NCBI GenBank assembly: GCA_022496185.1
Contig: WTXG01000492.1
Location: 1-18,304, forward strand
Reading direction: 5' to 3'
DNA from: Multifurca ochricompacta
Taxonomy: Eukaryota > Basidiomycota > Agaricomycetes > Russulales > Russulaceae
DNA length: 18,304 nucleotides
Shown here: positions 1 through 10,058 of the stretch, in pieces
How the letters are laid out: each line of letters begins with the position of its first letter
Numbering within the stretch: the stretch's first letter is position 1
The notes under the pieces: model-generated
Database searches by the model: none
Seen by the model: only the letters and a program-made list of their open reading frames with translations
Told to the model about the DNA's origin: nothing
Program-made: the position numbers and the translations under genes

Positions 1-3000
1 AGAAAAAGAGCGATAGGCCTTGATGATATCGCCGCCGACCGTCGCGTTTCTGGTCCGTCGTGTGAGTTGTGTGGTGTTGCGTTATTAGGGGGGTTCGGGT
101 GGGAGATGCAAATCAAGGCAAGTGTCCAAGCAAAGCAGCAATAACAGCCAGCCCCTTTAACGCAGCCTAATAATGTTATATTGCTCCTTCCCTTCCACCC
201 TTCTTCTCCTTGGTCCCAGTTCTAAATAATATCGTGTGTGTTATAAACTCCGCGATAGAGCGTGAATTCGGCGTTTGTGTCGGTGCCTCGTCGGTAAAGA
301 GTCACAAGGGATTGGCAAGACAAGGTCCGAATTGTGGTAGTAAGCCGTGTCAAGTCAGTCAGTCAGTCATTTCGGTCATTCATCTCATCTCGCCAACCTG
401 CATAAAGTTTTTATTTTTATTTTTTTTAAGCGGTTAGGTTTTAAGGTGATATAGCACTTGGGGTGGCTGACTTTGGAGAAAACAAAGGGGGAGGAGAGGA
501 GAGGAAGGGGGAGGGGGGAATATAACAACAGGTGAAGTCGAATGGTCAGCGGTCGGAGTCGGGGTCGGGGTCGGGTCGTTCGGGTACCTGATATCCAATG
601 AACATTGAGCTTAATGGGCTACCACCCCCACCCTACACATACACACACGCGCAAGTCGGCTCGTGCTCATGTTGGATTCTTAAACTTTTTTGTTTTGTTT
701 TGTTTTTATATGTATCAGAGCACGAGATGTTACAGGACCCGTTCCGAAGACAACGGTAGATGGATGGATGAGTGAAGAGATGTCAGGTCAGGGAGGGTCA
801 GGGAGGGTGTGTCTGTGTGTCTGTGTCCAGGTTCTCAAACCCCGTCGCCCCCGTCGCCAAAGGATACCGTATACCAACCCTCGGGAGAGTGAAGGGAAAA
901 AATAAGAATCGCAAGGAAAAATTAAAAGGAAAGGTGGGGGATTTTTCAACCTAACATACATGCACATGCACATACACATACACATACACATGCCCGAGGG
1001 GGGTGGGGAGACTCAAAAGTATCATATGATGATGACAATGACTAGGAACACATTGAACATAAGAGAACAAACGGAGCGGAGAGCGGAGAATGATAAGAAA
1101 AAGGCAATTTTGACCCGGGGCGGGGTTAGACTCCTCTTTTCAATCAATTAATCAATCAATTCCCTTCATCTTTCCTTACTCTTACTGGAGTGAGGTGGGT
1201 GTGGGTGAAGACGAAGGTATCGATCGCGCGCAATTAATTGTACCTCCATTAAGCATCCAAATAATGATTTTTAAAAACAAACAAATAAACAAACAAACAA
1301 TAAAAAAAACCCTGATTTGCGTGGCACCCATCTGTCTGTCTGAAAAATCATTCAACTCATTCCATTCCATTCATTTCAATCATTCTTCTTCTCTTCCAAG
1401 GAAGTGGGAGTGGGAAAGAAAGAAGAAGAAAAAAAAAAAAATTCAAAAAACTAAAAAAGGGAAAGGCGGCGCGGTGTGCGGATGTGCGGACACGAGGGGA
1501 AAAAGTTGGAGATAACCCCGTCGGCCGGTATCATCGTCAGGAGTGGCGTAGGACAGGGGCTTCCGAGTGATCCTTGAGAAAAGAAAGAGTGAGGGAGAGG
1601 GTACTAGCGTGGCAGTGCCCTATGAATGATTGATGATTGAATGAATGATTATATGATTATATGATTTCTTTCCCTTTCTCTTTCTCTCTCTCGATCGACC
1701 AAGGGACCATGATCATCATAAATAAGGTACGAGTAATACATCCATTCAGTCCTCTAGCCTATCAGCCAGTGTATTAGTATTAGTACTGAGGGACGGATCC
1801 CAGTGAGGAGGTTCCGTTCCAACCTGAATGGACTCGTCCTTCTAGTTCAGAAATCTCATTCCCAAAATCGCGCAAGTGCGCGAGACACAGGAAAAAATGA
1901 ATGAATAAAAATAAGATCCCCAAATGTAGAATCACCCGTCCCGAGTAGCCGATATTGGACCCGTCCATCCTTGCGGAGGCCGGGACCCTATCCTTTTTCT
2001 GTTTAGTTTGTTTATTTGTTTACTTGTTTGTTTAAGTCGAACGTCGGACACGCGCGGACGAACGTTGCAAAAGTGCTTGAAATAAATTTGTTTATCCGTA
2101 GAGTGTATTGTCTATCTGTACGTATTGCGGATGGAGCTGGAGAAGTAAATTAGACCGGCTCAACTCATGGTGTGTGTGTATCTGAACTAGTGGCCACCTT
2201 ACACGTCATCATCTCGGAAACTTGATGGTATAACCGGCAATTCAGCCGCAGGGTCGAATATATACATACCTTTTGATAAAGAAGGGCAATTGAAGGAGGG
2301 GAGGGGGGGGGGAGAGTGGAGAGAGGCCACGCGGAGGGAGGCGAGCCTATCATCATATTGAAAATTAGTCTTGGGAAGCGAGCGTAATTCGGTAGCGATC
2401 ATTCAATTTCCGTTGTTGTAGTCTTGCATATAGAATACAAGGAATAATGTTTGTGGTGTGAGAGACAAGGAAAGTGAAGGAAGGAAGGAAGGGGTAGAAG
2501 AGAGCTAACCCAGATTGGCACTCGTAGATTCGAAAATTCGTCCCGTCGATTAGGTAGTAGTCGGGGATGGGCGGGGCGCTCGCACTGAGACCTCCCCCTC
2601 GCACTTTCCCATTCGCGGACGCGACAGAGAAATGATGCGACGAGATGAGGATTTCAAAAGATCTGAGTCTGACATGCAGGACGTAAGTAGGATCACTGCC
2701 TTTGTGTGACCTTGCATTCATTTTTAGGACAGGTACCCGGGACGAATAAGCCGCCGGAGAGGGTTTCCTTGTGTTTTGTTTTCGCGATAACGCTCTCTCG
2801 GCCCGCTCTTCCTGTGTGGCATCACAGAACAGGGCACAGACGGGAGCAAGGGCCTGAGAGGGAGGGGGTTGCGGTGGTAGCCAGGGTTCGCGTTCATGTG
2901 CTTCATTCTCCTTTGAGTCAACTCATAAAACGCCATTTAGTCCGTAACTTTGCAGACGGCGCAACGAATGTGAATGCGAATGCGAACGGGAATGGGAACG

Positions 3001-3461
3001 CATTGGGGCAAGCACGGCGACTCTGATGCGGATAGATGATCACTTTTTTTCAATTGAGTTGAGGAATAAAAAACAGGTTTTTGTTTTTTCCACTGGATGC
3101 TACTACTTACTTGACTTGTAAGCGCGCTTATTGCAGATGGAGAAAAGACCGATAACCAGGAATTAGTACAATAAGGAGGAGTAGAACCAACAAGTTCGTT
3201 GTTCGACCTCGCGGGAGAAATCCAACAAATGATCGGAGCCTACCAAGCACCGAGCGAGGAAGAGTGCGATGAAGGCACGCAAGCTAAGCTAAGAGGTACA
3301 ACTGGGGATGCGACACCACCACGACCAGCTGCCAACTGCCAACTGCCAACTGCCAACTGTTCATTCACTTTTTACGTGTTTTCAGTTAGACCTCGACTCG
3401 GACCTGAGACTCGGGGACTCGGGATAATGTCGAGTAATCATCTGTTGGCTCATCTTCTTTC
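1..3461. other. Intergenic region, no supported gene
   Basis: I found no exon with a recognisable family here. Open frames are short and mostly cross simple repeats: CACATA-type hexamers at 955-993, AATC-type units at 1141-1160, ATGATT-type units at 1621-1668, polypurine and G-rich runs at 480-522 and 2296-2325, GAAGG units near 2475-2493, and AATGCG-like hexamers at 2968-3000. One G-run cluster at 561-584 fits a quadruplex pattern. A short open stretch at 3175-3297 is noted in the findings. Confidence 0.6.
3329..3357 (+). repeat. Four copies of a 7-bp repeat (CTGCCAA)
   Basis: The unit CTGCCAA is repeated head to tail four times about 370 bp upstream of TOF1. No coding role is supported. 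Confidence 0.85.
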
Positions 3462-3726
3462 TTATATTATATTATAATATAATTATATAATATAATTATA
3501 ATATTGACTCGGCGCAGCGCGAAATGTCACGGATCACGTGTAGTTGTGACGCCTCGTGAGACATGTGACTGATATGATCCGCGTGGGGTCATCCATCCGC
3601 GTGGGGTCACTGTTTCTCGTTCCTCATTCTCTGCGCCTGACAACCGTGCCCCGTGATTTTATTTTTATTTTTTTTTCTTCAAGATCCTCATTTATTCATT
3701 GACTACTGGTTTGAAATTACAGAAAC
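3462..3726 (+). promoter_or_regulatory. Probable TOF1 promoter and 5' leader
   Basis: Upstream of the TOF1 ATG there is a 44-bp stretch made only of A and T (3462-3505), rich in overlapping palindromes such as TATAATTATA. A CACGTG E-box follows (3535-3540), then two exact copies of ATCCGCGTGGGGTCA (3577-3591 and 3595-3609), then a T-rich tract (3655-3680). The sequence GAAATTACAG just before AAACATGG could be the acceptor of a 5' UTR intron, but no donor is clear. Regulatory roles are inferred from position and shape only. Confidence 0.5.
3577..3609 (+). repeat. Tandem copy of a 15-bp GTGGGG-containing element
   Basis: ATCCGCGTGGGGTCA occurs twice with an 18-bp period, 118-150 bp before the TOF1 start codon. 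The GTGGGG core resembles the sites of C2H2 zinc-finger regulators (SYGGGG type). The copies are identical, so either a recent duplication or selection could explain them. Confidence 0.7.
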
Positions 3727-6700
3727 ATGGCAGATGGGGATGATATTTCAATATCTTCTGGGGAAGGTCAACAAGACGAATATACACAAAGACGTGCCAT
3801 TCTGGAACCGGCGATTCTCAACGTCGTCAATGCTCTAGGTGGTTATGAGAATGGTGTTTATCGTCTTGGAGATGAAGTGTATGGTTGCTTGAAGGATCTG
3901 AAAAAGTATTGGCGGAAGGATGACACCGATGATGAACGTACCGTCGCCCGCATCTTATGGGCCTCCCGCGTCCTCCCTAATGATTTGATCCCAATCATCC
4001 TTGAGACCGCGGGCAAGGGTCACGTTGAAGATAAACGAGTTATCGCATGCATCGATCTTATTACTGCGATGACTTGGCCTATTGACTTGGCCGAGGAGCT
4101 CAAAGAAGTGGACGAAGAGCTGGATCGTGGTACGGACTATACCCAACTTCTGCAGAGTCACCTGCACTACAAGGCGGCCCTCCTTAGAACGGGGGTCCTG
4201 CAAGCATTCTTTGGCATCATTCTTCCCTGTCTTGCTCGTAGCCCCAAGACGAGGACGGAGCGTGATGTCCAAATCGTCAACGTCGTCCTTCACGTTCTCC
4301 GGAATCTCGCCTTTATCAGGGACTTACCTGCCAATGTACATCTTAGCACCGACCAAGCAGAGTTTGCTTCCCTTCAGAGCAAACTTATCCGCACACTTTC
4401 CGAATCTCACTTCTTCGATCTTCTCCTCACTATTGCCTCCAGTGCGGCGAGCGATGTCATGTTCAATAACTGGAACACGCTTGTTCTCGAAATACTTTAT
4501 CTCCTGTTTCGGGGAGTTAAACCAACTAGTCTCGTGCTAGAACAAACGGCGGTGAGTTTGTTTTTTGTTTTTTTTCTTCTTTGATTCCTTTTTGGCCTGG
4601 AAAAAATAAATCTGTCCCCCATGACAATCGTGACCTTTAAAGTTCCCAACAGCAAACGAAACAAAACTTGCGCCAACTGCTGACAGTGGAAGATAAACGC
4701 CGGAGGGACTTCGCACGCAATGCGCCTTCACGTCATTCACGTTTTGGTACCACAATCTCGGTACGATTAAACCCAAAAAAGGCCACGGGACGTCGGATGT
4801 GGCTGCCGAGGGTGATACGGATAACCCGATTGCTCCCGATACGCCTTCCTCGTCCGCGTCTACGTCCCAACCGTTCGTCCTCCATCGACAGCAGGCGCTG
4901 AGCAAAGAGCCTGGGGCGGTCATCGATCTCATCAAGCGCCAGAACAAACAGAAGGGGAAGAAGGAAGATGAGTTTGCACGCGACGACAACCTGACGCCGG
5001 AGGCGAGAACCGTGCTACGTGGACTCGCTCGCACGTTCATTGAATCTTGTTTTAATCGTGCGCAGCTTCCCCCATCCTTGTCATAACGCTCATTGCCCCT
5101 AACGGAAAGACGGGGGTTGGGGTTGGGGTTTGATCGTGTTGTCGTTTGCACGTGGGGAACGATAACGTTTTTTTTTTTTTTTGAACCCTGGCCCTGGTAC
5201 AGCTTTCCTCGCATCGTTACTCAAGGATATCAAGTCGGAGCGCCCAAAGATAACTGAGAAGGACAACCTCCGCCTGCTCTTCGTCACAAAATGGTTCCTT
5301 GAGTACTTCATCGCTGTCCGTGCACAGGAGAAGAGTGTGGATGGGTCTAATCTATGGGCGTTTGGGCTCGTCGGCGAGGTCATTGAACGTGGTTGGATTG
5401 TATGGGTGCTCAAACGTATGAATGGCGCGGTTGAAGTGAAGGTAAGAGAGAAAAGGGAGCGTTGCGCCACCTGCGTCATTCATTTCACTTTCATCGACTT
5501 ATTATTATTCTTATAATATGTTCGGTGATGGCATGCAACAGCCCAAGTTATGGACAGAGTTGCAGGCGGGTATCGAGTGCCTGACACAACTGCTCGTGCT
5601 CCTCGAGGTGATGGCCTCCCCTGATGAAGGAACGAGCGGCGGGACAGAGCTCCACGAAGCGGCGGACCTGTTGCAACAACAGATCGTCTACAATGGTCAA
5701 GTGCTGGATGCCGCCCTCGACGGTCTGCGTGTTTACAAGGACGGCACGCAATCTCTCACGTTCCTGTCCGCTAGCGTGCATCTCGCGTATGCTCTCATGC
5801 GGATGCTCGAGAGATGGGCCAAAAAGACGGGAGATGGCTCGTACGTGCGGAAGCGAGCGAAGCCCAAAAGAAAGCAGAAACTAAAGGTGAGCGCTCGCTC
5901 TTCCGCACTGTTTTGTATATCTCTTACACTACCCTTCTCTCCCAACTAACGCTTCTCTGTCTTCGTTACTCTCCCGTGTTGTGTGTGTGTGTGTGTGTGT
6001 CCGGATTGGAATATCCGCTCCGAGATATAGGTCGTAACGCGGAAGGACCGGACGGTGTTCCCGACGTTGAGGTTGAGGAGGAAGAAGAGCCTACGCAAGC
6101 AGGACAAGAAGAGGGTAACGTGATAGAAGAGACCGTGTTCACTTTTGATAGTTTCGAATTGGTAAGAGGAGACCGACTTCCAAGCGCCTGGCGTGTCATC
6201 TTCTCTCACTCATTCACTCACTCACTCACTTACCCTCGGGCCGTCACTTACCGAACCCCAGAAATTCGCAAACTCGGACATCACACAGTCGCTGTTGATT
6301 TACCTTGGGCGTTACAAAGAATTCACATCTATAGAAGAAATGAAACGCGTGGTCAGCTTGTTGCATCGGCAAGCGGTCCGTGCAAAAGCTGAGGGATTGT
6401 TCTTCCAAGTGAGTTGCAATCTCAGTTGGAGGAGGAGGGGGGAGGGTTGGGAGAAGATTGTGCGGAATGCAGACTAAATGACTGATCGGTCAGGTATCCG
6501 CACTGAATCTGTTCAAAATCATTCTTGCGGATCATGGGACCTTCCCCAAAGATCAGCCATACAAGGACCTCGTAGCGCTCATCAACTACATACTCCGTCA
6601 ATTCTTCAAAGCCGTTGAGGCGGACTCGTTCGTACTTATCGAGGTAAGCTCCTTGGGCGTCTTCCTGTCACACATATACACAACTCTCTAATGCAATGTA

Positions 6701-8726
6701 ACGCACACAAAACTCACATGTGTACACACGCGCTCATACCCTCCTTTTTCTCCTCCTTCTCCTTCTCCTCTTCCTCCTCCGGTCGGGAACGACATCCGAA
6801 ATTCTTTTTTTTTCTTTGATCATTCATGTACTGTCTAGGCCTTCTTCCCGAAGAACCGAAACAAGTGGAAGAGGTACTCCAACCGGGAATCCCAGACAAA
6901 AACTAAAACCGGTCGCACTGGCGACGCTCACCCTAGTAGCTCACGGTTCCCGCCGGATGTTCGAGTAAAGAAGGGATTCTCCTGGAGTGAGGAGCTGGCT
7001 ATTTCCATGGCCGCCCTCCAGGAAGCGGGTCAGGGCGAGTTAGTCAAGTGGGTTAAGGAGGTCAGTTCAGCACATGGAATCTCCGGAGCGGAGCGGTGTG
7101 ACTGATGAAAAGGGGGTGGTCGGCGGGGGCGGCGGTAAAAGATCTTGGTCATTGCCATTGCGCAGCGGCGACGCATCGTGGAACAGAATAAGAATCCCGC
7201 CCTGGATGGCTCTTCAGACGATGATGGCGATGAAGCAATAGGGAACGGGCGATCGGCCAAAGTGACGATAACTGACTACAGTGCGTCCGCTTCGACTATT
7301 TCCTGAGACGGGGAATTGATCTACTTGCACCAATACCAAAAAAAACAAAAAAACATTATTGTTCCCCACCCTGCAGTGATCCCATATACAAATGATGCAC
7401 AGGCGGAAGCGGCAACGAAAAATCCACGGCTGAAACTAATGTTTCGGCTAGTGCATTTTCGTTTGCAAGACGAGAGTCAGTCTGATTCTTTTGATTCTTA
7501 TTTTAAAAGTCCAACACACTCATTCGTTCACGTTCTGTCTCGTCCCCGTGGGGAATCGCGTATTTTGATGCAATACAGATGTGGAGGAACTCGAGTGGTT
7601 TATCCCCGCGGGTATCCCCCTTTCCGATTTACAACGATCCTTAGCGGTCATCGAACAGTTTGAGCAGTCGCCGCTTGACCTCGGGGGGAAACGTGCTTCG
7701 CAATTGCTGAGTAAGAAACGAGGACGAGGACAACGAAAAAGGCGCCTTGGTTCGACAAGCGGGAGTTCAGATCAAGAGGGAGAGGCGGGGAATAATAAGG
7801 GTAAGAGTAATAGCGACGAGGAGGACGAGGAAAATGCGCCGCGTAAAGCGCGCAAGGAACGCGAACAAAAAGCGTACAAATCGGCGCAATTCATCGAGGA
7901 CAGCGACGAGGAGTACGAACAGGACATTGACGAATTCTTCGCTCGCGAAGCGGAGTTGCGAGAGCGCACCGCGTTGGCGGCTGTCGACAGCGCGTTGAAT
8001 AATGATGGGAATAATATTAATAAGATTGGAAACATGCGTACGACCGGTACCAAAAAACGGAGACGCGCAACTCAACAAACCGATGATGTTGTCAAGACGA
8101 GGGTGGCCAAACGGAGGGCAGTGGATGCGGACATGCCGCCGGGAGAGTTGGAAATACCGAGCGAGAGCAGCAGTAGCGGTGGTAGAAAAGGAGTAGGAGA
8201 AAATGATACAGCAACGGCAACGGCGGCAGCGGCGATGTCGACGCCAGGAGAGGCTTATCGCTCTTCCCTTTCCCCTTCTGGTGGTGGTGGCATCCTCGGG
8301 TCGGATGATAATCGCATCGGCACATCGGAAGCTCTTCGTCTTTCCAAGTTCAAGTCCAAGTCCAAGTCCAAGCCCAAGCCAAGACCACGATACCGTGGTG
8401 ACCTTGCTACTTTTTCTTCTGCTGCTGTTGTTGTCGATGGTACGACTCTGACGGGCGACGCCTATATCCCCCCTAATACTATCAAGAGAAAAGGTCCTGA
8501 AGATCGGTACCGAACGCTGCCGCCGTCGCCTCCACCGCCGCATCGGCAGCGACGATCCATAGAGAAGGATGACCCTGAGAACCAGAGCCACAAGACCGAT
8601 GATGACAGCGGTGGCGGTAGCGGTAGCGGCAGCGGCAGTGGTGGTGGTACGGGTACGGAAGGGAGTCGGAGTAGGAGGATGATCGTCAGGGTCGGCCGAA
8701 AAGGCCGGTTGGTCCTCTCTGACTGA
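3727..8726 (+). CDS. TOF1: Tof1/Swi1 (Timeless family) fork protection complex subunit, 11 proposed exons
   Basis: Tof1 pairs with Csm3 at the replisome, supports fork pausing and the S-phase checkpoint, and recruits topoisomerase I; this is family knowledge. Proposed exons: 3727-4551, 4653-5057, 5203-5441, 5542-5886, 6031-6161, 6262-6408, 6494-6643, 6839-7060, 7142-7280, 7377-7475, 7579-8726. Seen: the Timeless N-terminal pattern (GGYENGVYRLGDE near residue 38, then RILWASRVLPNDLIPIIL), RHSRFGTTI at 302-310, FNP-FLASLLKDIKSERP across exons 2/3, RAKAEGLFFQ, AFFPKNR, the ITDYMIPYTND join across exons 9/10, and SAQFIEDSDEEY in the acidic C-terminal tail. The split codons at junctions 2/3, 9/10 and 10/11 rebuild sensible residues. 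The start has A at -3 and G at +4. Frame is lost by one base in exon 2 (near 4781) and between exons 4 and 5, so the assembled sequence does not give one continuous protein without an extra assumption. The family call is very secure; these two junctions are not. Confidence 0.93.
4653..5057 (+). other. TOF1: TOF1 exon 2, containing a -1 frame change
   Basis: The exon opens in frame after TTCCCAACAG and encodes the family motif RHSRFGTTIS followed by VRLNPKK (codons to 4781). From 4781 the plausible protein continues one frame back (GHGTSDVAAEGDTDN, then FVLHRQQALS and the LTPEARTVLRGLARTFIESCFN block). The exon ends at 5057 with one base (C), which joins CT at 5203 to give proline. Three readings fit the frame: one A missing from the A6 run at 4775-4780; a 50-nt intron 4761-4810 (GTACGA..CCGAG, no clear branch point or pyrimidine tract); or -1 slippage on A-AAA-AAG. 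I favour a missing base or the short intron. Confidence 0.75.
5887..6030 (+). other. TOF1: TOF1 intron 4 with (GT)n tract and frame mismatch across it
   Basis: The donor GTGAGC follows ...RKQKLK in phase 0. The only usable acceptors, CGAG (6024) and ATATAG (6030), leave two bases before the next correct codon, so the exons join out of frame by one base. The downstream frame (RNAEGPDGVPDVEVEEEEE, ending FTFDSFEL at 6161) is the expected acidic linker. One extra A in the AAAA run near 5868 would give a phase-1 exon end and repair the join. The interval is 144 nt and carries a (GT)n run at about 5978-6000. In the repaired frame it has no stop, so intron retention would add 48 residues. Confidence 0.65.
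7579..8726 (+). other. TOF1: TOF1 last exon: long acidic and low-complexity C-terminal tail
   Basis: This 381-codon exon begins with the conserved VEELEWFIPAGIPLSDLQ segment. Next comes a basic/acidic stretch with SDEEDEENAPRKARK, then the SAQFIEDSDEEYEQDIDEFFAREAELRER block seen in fungal Tof1 tails. After that it is mostly low complexity: an alanine run (8215-8235), (SK)n from AAGTCC repeats (8349-8378), and a Gly/Ser tract (8604-8655). The end, IVRVGRKGRLVLSD, may be a conserved tail motif, but I cannot confirm this. The tail is probably disordered and the in-frame microsatellites suggest length variation between strains. Confidence 0.9.
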
Positions 8727-8731
8727 CGCGG

Positions 8732-8747
8732 AATAAAATAAATAAAA
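8732..8747 (+). terminator. Probable TOF1 polyadenylation signal
   Basis: AATAAA occurs at 8732-8737, and again in the overlapping AATAAAAG at 8741, only 6-15 bases after the TOF1 stop codon. A G homopolymer follows at 8763-8778. If used, the 3' UTR would be very short. Confidence 0.45.
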
Positions 8748-8762
8748 GTCAAAAAAGATTAT

Positions 8763-8778
8763 GGGGGGGGGGGGGGGG
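8763..8778 (+). repeat. Homopolymer of 16 G
   Basis: An uninterrupted run of 16 G lies 36 bp after the TOF1 stop. Its length is likely uncertain in any assembly. Confidence 0.95.
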
Positions 8779-8890
8779 AAGGCGCGTCCACTCCGCGTTA
8801 CGGATACTTCGCGGTCGGACGTTCGGACTTTGGGTCGTCGCGGCTGCAGATTTGGGATTTTTGTTTTTTTTTTTTAAAAATAAAAAATAA

Positions 8891-8908
8891 ATATATATAT
8901 ATATATAT
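8891..8908. repeat. (AT)9 microsatellite
   Basis: Nine perfect AT units follow an A-rich tract. Confidence 0.95.
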
Positions 8909-8965
8909 CATTCTCTCTCTTTCATTCATTTTCATTTCGGAAACGTAAAAAAAGAAAAAAAAAAA

Positions 8966-8995
8966 GGAAAGGAAAGGAAAGGAAAGGAAAGGAAA
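8966..8995 (+). repeat. (GGAAA)6 microsatellite
   Basis: Six perfect GGAAA units within a polypurine stretch. Confidence 0.95.
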
Positions 8996-9197
8996 AAAAA
9001 TAACAACAAAAAAGAGACACCAAACCAAGCCTATCTTAGTAGGAACATCACCCGATCGCTTATCATATTTTTATTTTTATTTTTTGCATTATAATCTATC
9101 GCGTCCCGCCGTTCGCGCCCAAAAAAAATAAATACAAAAAAAGAAAGTACAAAAGTGGCGTTGTTGTTTGTAGTTGTGTGGTTGGTTAGTTTTGGGA

Positions 9198-9310
9198 GGG
9201 GAGGGGGCCACACGGCATACGGCACAACAGGGAGGGGGAGGGGAAGAGGTGAAGGGGGTGGGGGGGAGGAGTGGCAGGACAGGACAGGACAGGGCAGGGC
9301 AGGGCAGGGG
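9198..9310 (+). repeat. G-rich tract ending in (GGACA)n (GGGCA)n, quadruplex-type
   Basis: G runs of 3-7 recur through 9198-9270. They are followed by pentamer repeats AGGAC then AGGGC. At 9292-9310 four G3-4 runs are separated by CA, a textbook quadruplex pattern on the + strand. Confidence 0.85.
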
Positions 9311-9535
9311 CATAACCGCACGCACAATAGCAGCCCAGAGTTGTTGTCAGTAACGGGTAACCTGTTTCCAATAGGGGAACACCGGAAATCGGTGAAAGGT
9401 CGGCTTCTAAAGTCAATCGAAAAGACTCCGGTTTGGTGTTTTTTTATATGACCTATTTTTTTTTTCTTGCGCGGCAATTTCCTGTCCGGCGGTTGCCGTT
9501 ATTTTTGGTGTTTAGTTTTTTTTTCCCATTTTATT

Positions 9536-9540
<5 letters not shown>

Positions 9541-9566
<26 letters not shown>
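9541..9566 (+). repeat. (CT)13 microsatellite
   Basis: Thirteen perfect CT units inside a longer pyrimidine-rich stretch. Confidence 0.95.
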
Positions 9567-9571
<5 letters not shown>

Positions 9572-9692
9572 CAATTCAACAACGAAAGTTCTTTAGCAAC
9601 TTCTTTTTTTTTTATTTCAATTTTTATTTTTATTTATTTCACACACACACCAACCCCCCCCCCCGTCTTTCTTGTTCACTTGCAAGGGTCCC

Positions 9693-9713
9693 CCTCCTCC
9701 TCCTCCTCCTCCT
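9693..9713 (+). repeat. (CCT)7 microsatellite
   Basis: Seven perfect CCT units. Confidence 0.95.
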
Positions 9714-10058
9714 CTCCCACCACATTAAATAATAACAAACAACAAATATATATATATATACCTTGATCTATTTTGAAAGAAAGCCCAACTTGGGTTGCTT
9801 AAAGGGAGAAAGAAGCGGTCAAACTTTTCGGAACGACGGTGAGGGGCTGACTCTAAAAAGAAGGGAGGAGAAGTAAGGGAACGCAGCAAGGTGGGGATAC
9901 TGACTGACCCGTATGATGATGATGAAAAGAAGCCAAAAACCCATTATTTCGAAACCCTGTTACCAAGAGGGGTAAACGCAGATCAAGAGTGTGAAATAGT
10001 TACCCCCCCCTCCCTTCTCCCCCCCCATATCATCGCACTGGGTCAGTCACTTGTATAT

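Noticed and set aside
955..993. Possible regulatory array of CACATA units
   Set aside because: It looks like an ordinary hexanucleotide microsatellite, and no nearby gene is supported.
2365..2721. Minus-strand open frame of 118 codons
   Set aside because: Composition is mixed but I recognise no motif, and no flanking exons were found.
5112..5129. TTGGGG-type repeat resembling a telomere
   Set aside because: Only about three units inside a TOF1 intron, and the usual basidiomycete telomere unit is TTAGGG.
4537..5214. Minus-strand open frame of 225 codons across TOF1 exon 2
   Set aside because: Antisense to a conserved coding exon and includes an intron homopolymer.
7767..8591. Long minus-strand open frame (274 codons) opposite the last TOF1 exon
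   Set aside because: It is the antisense shadow of a biased, low-complexity coding exon and shows no known domain.
9433..9766. Overlapping open frames rich in Phe, Ser and Leu
   Set aside because: Artefacts of CT, T and CCT runs lacking stop codons.
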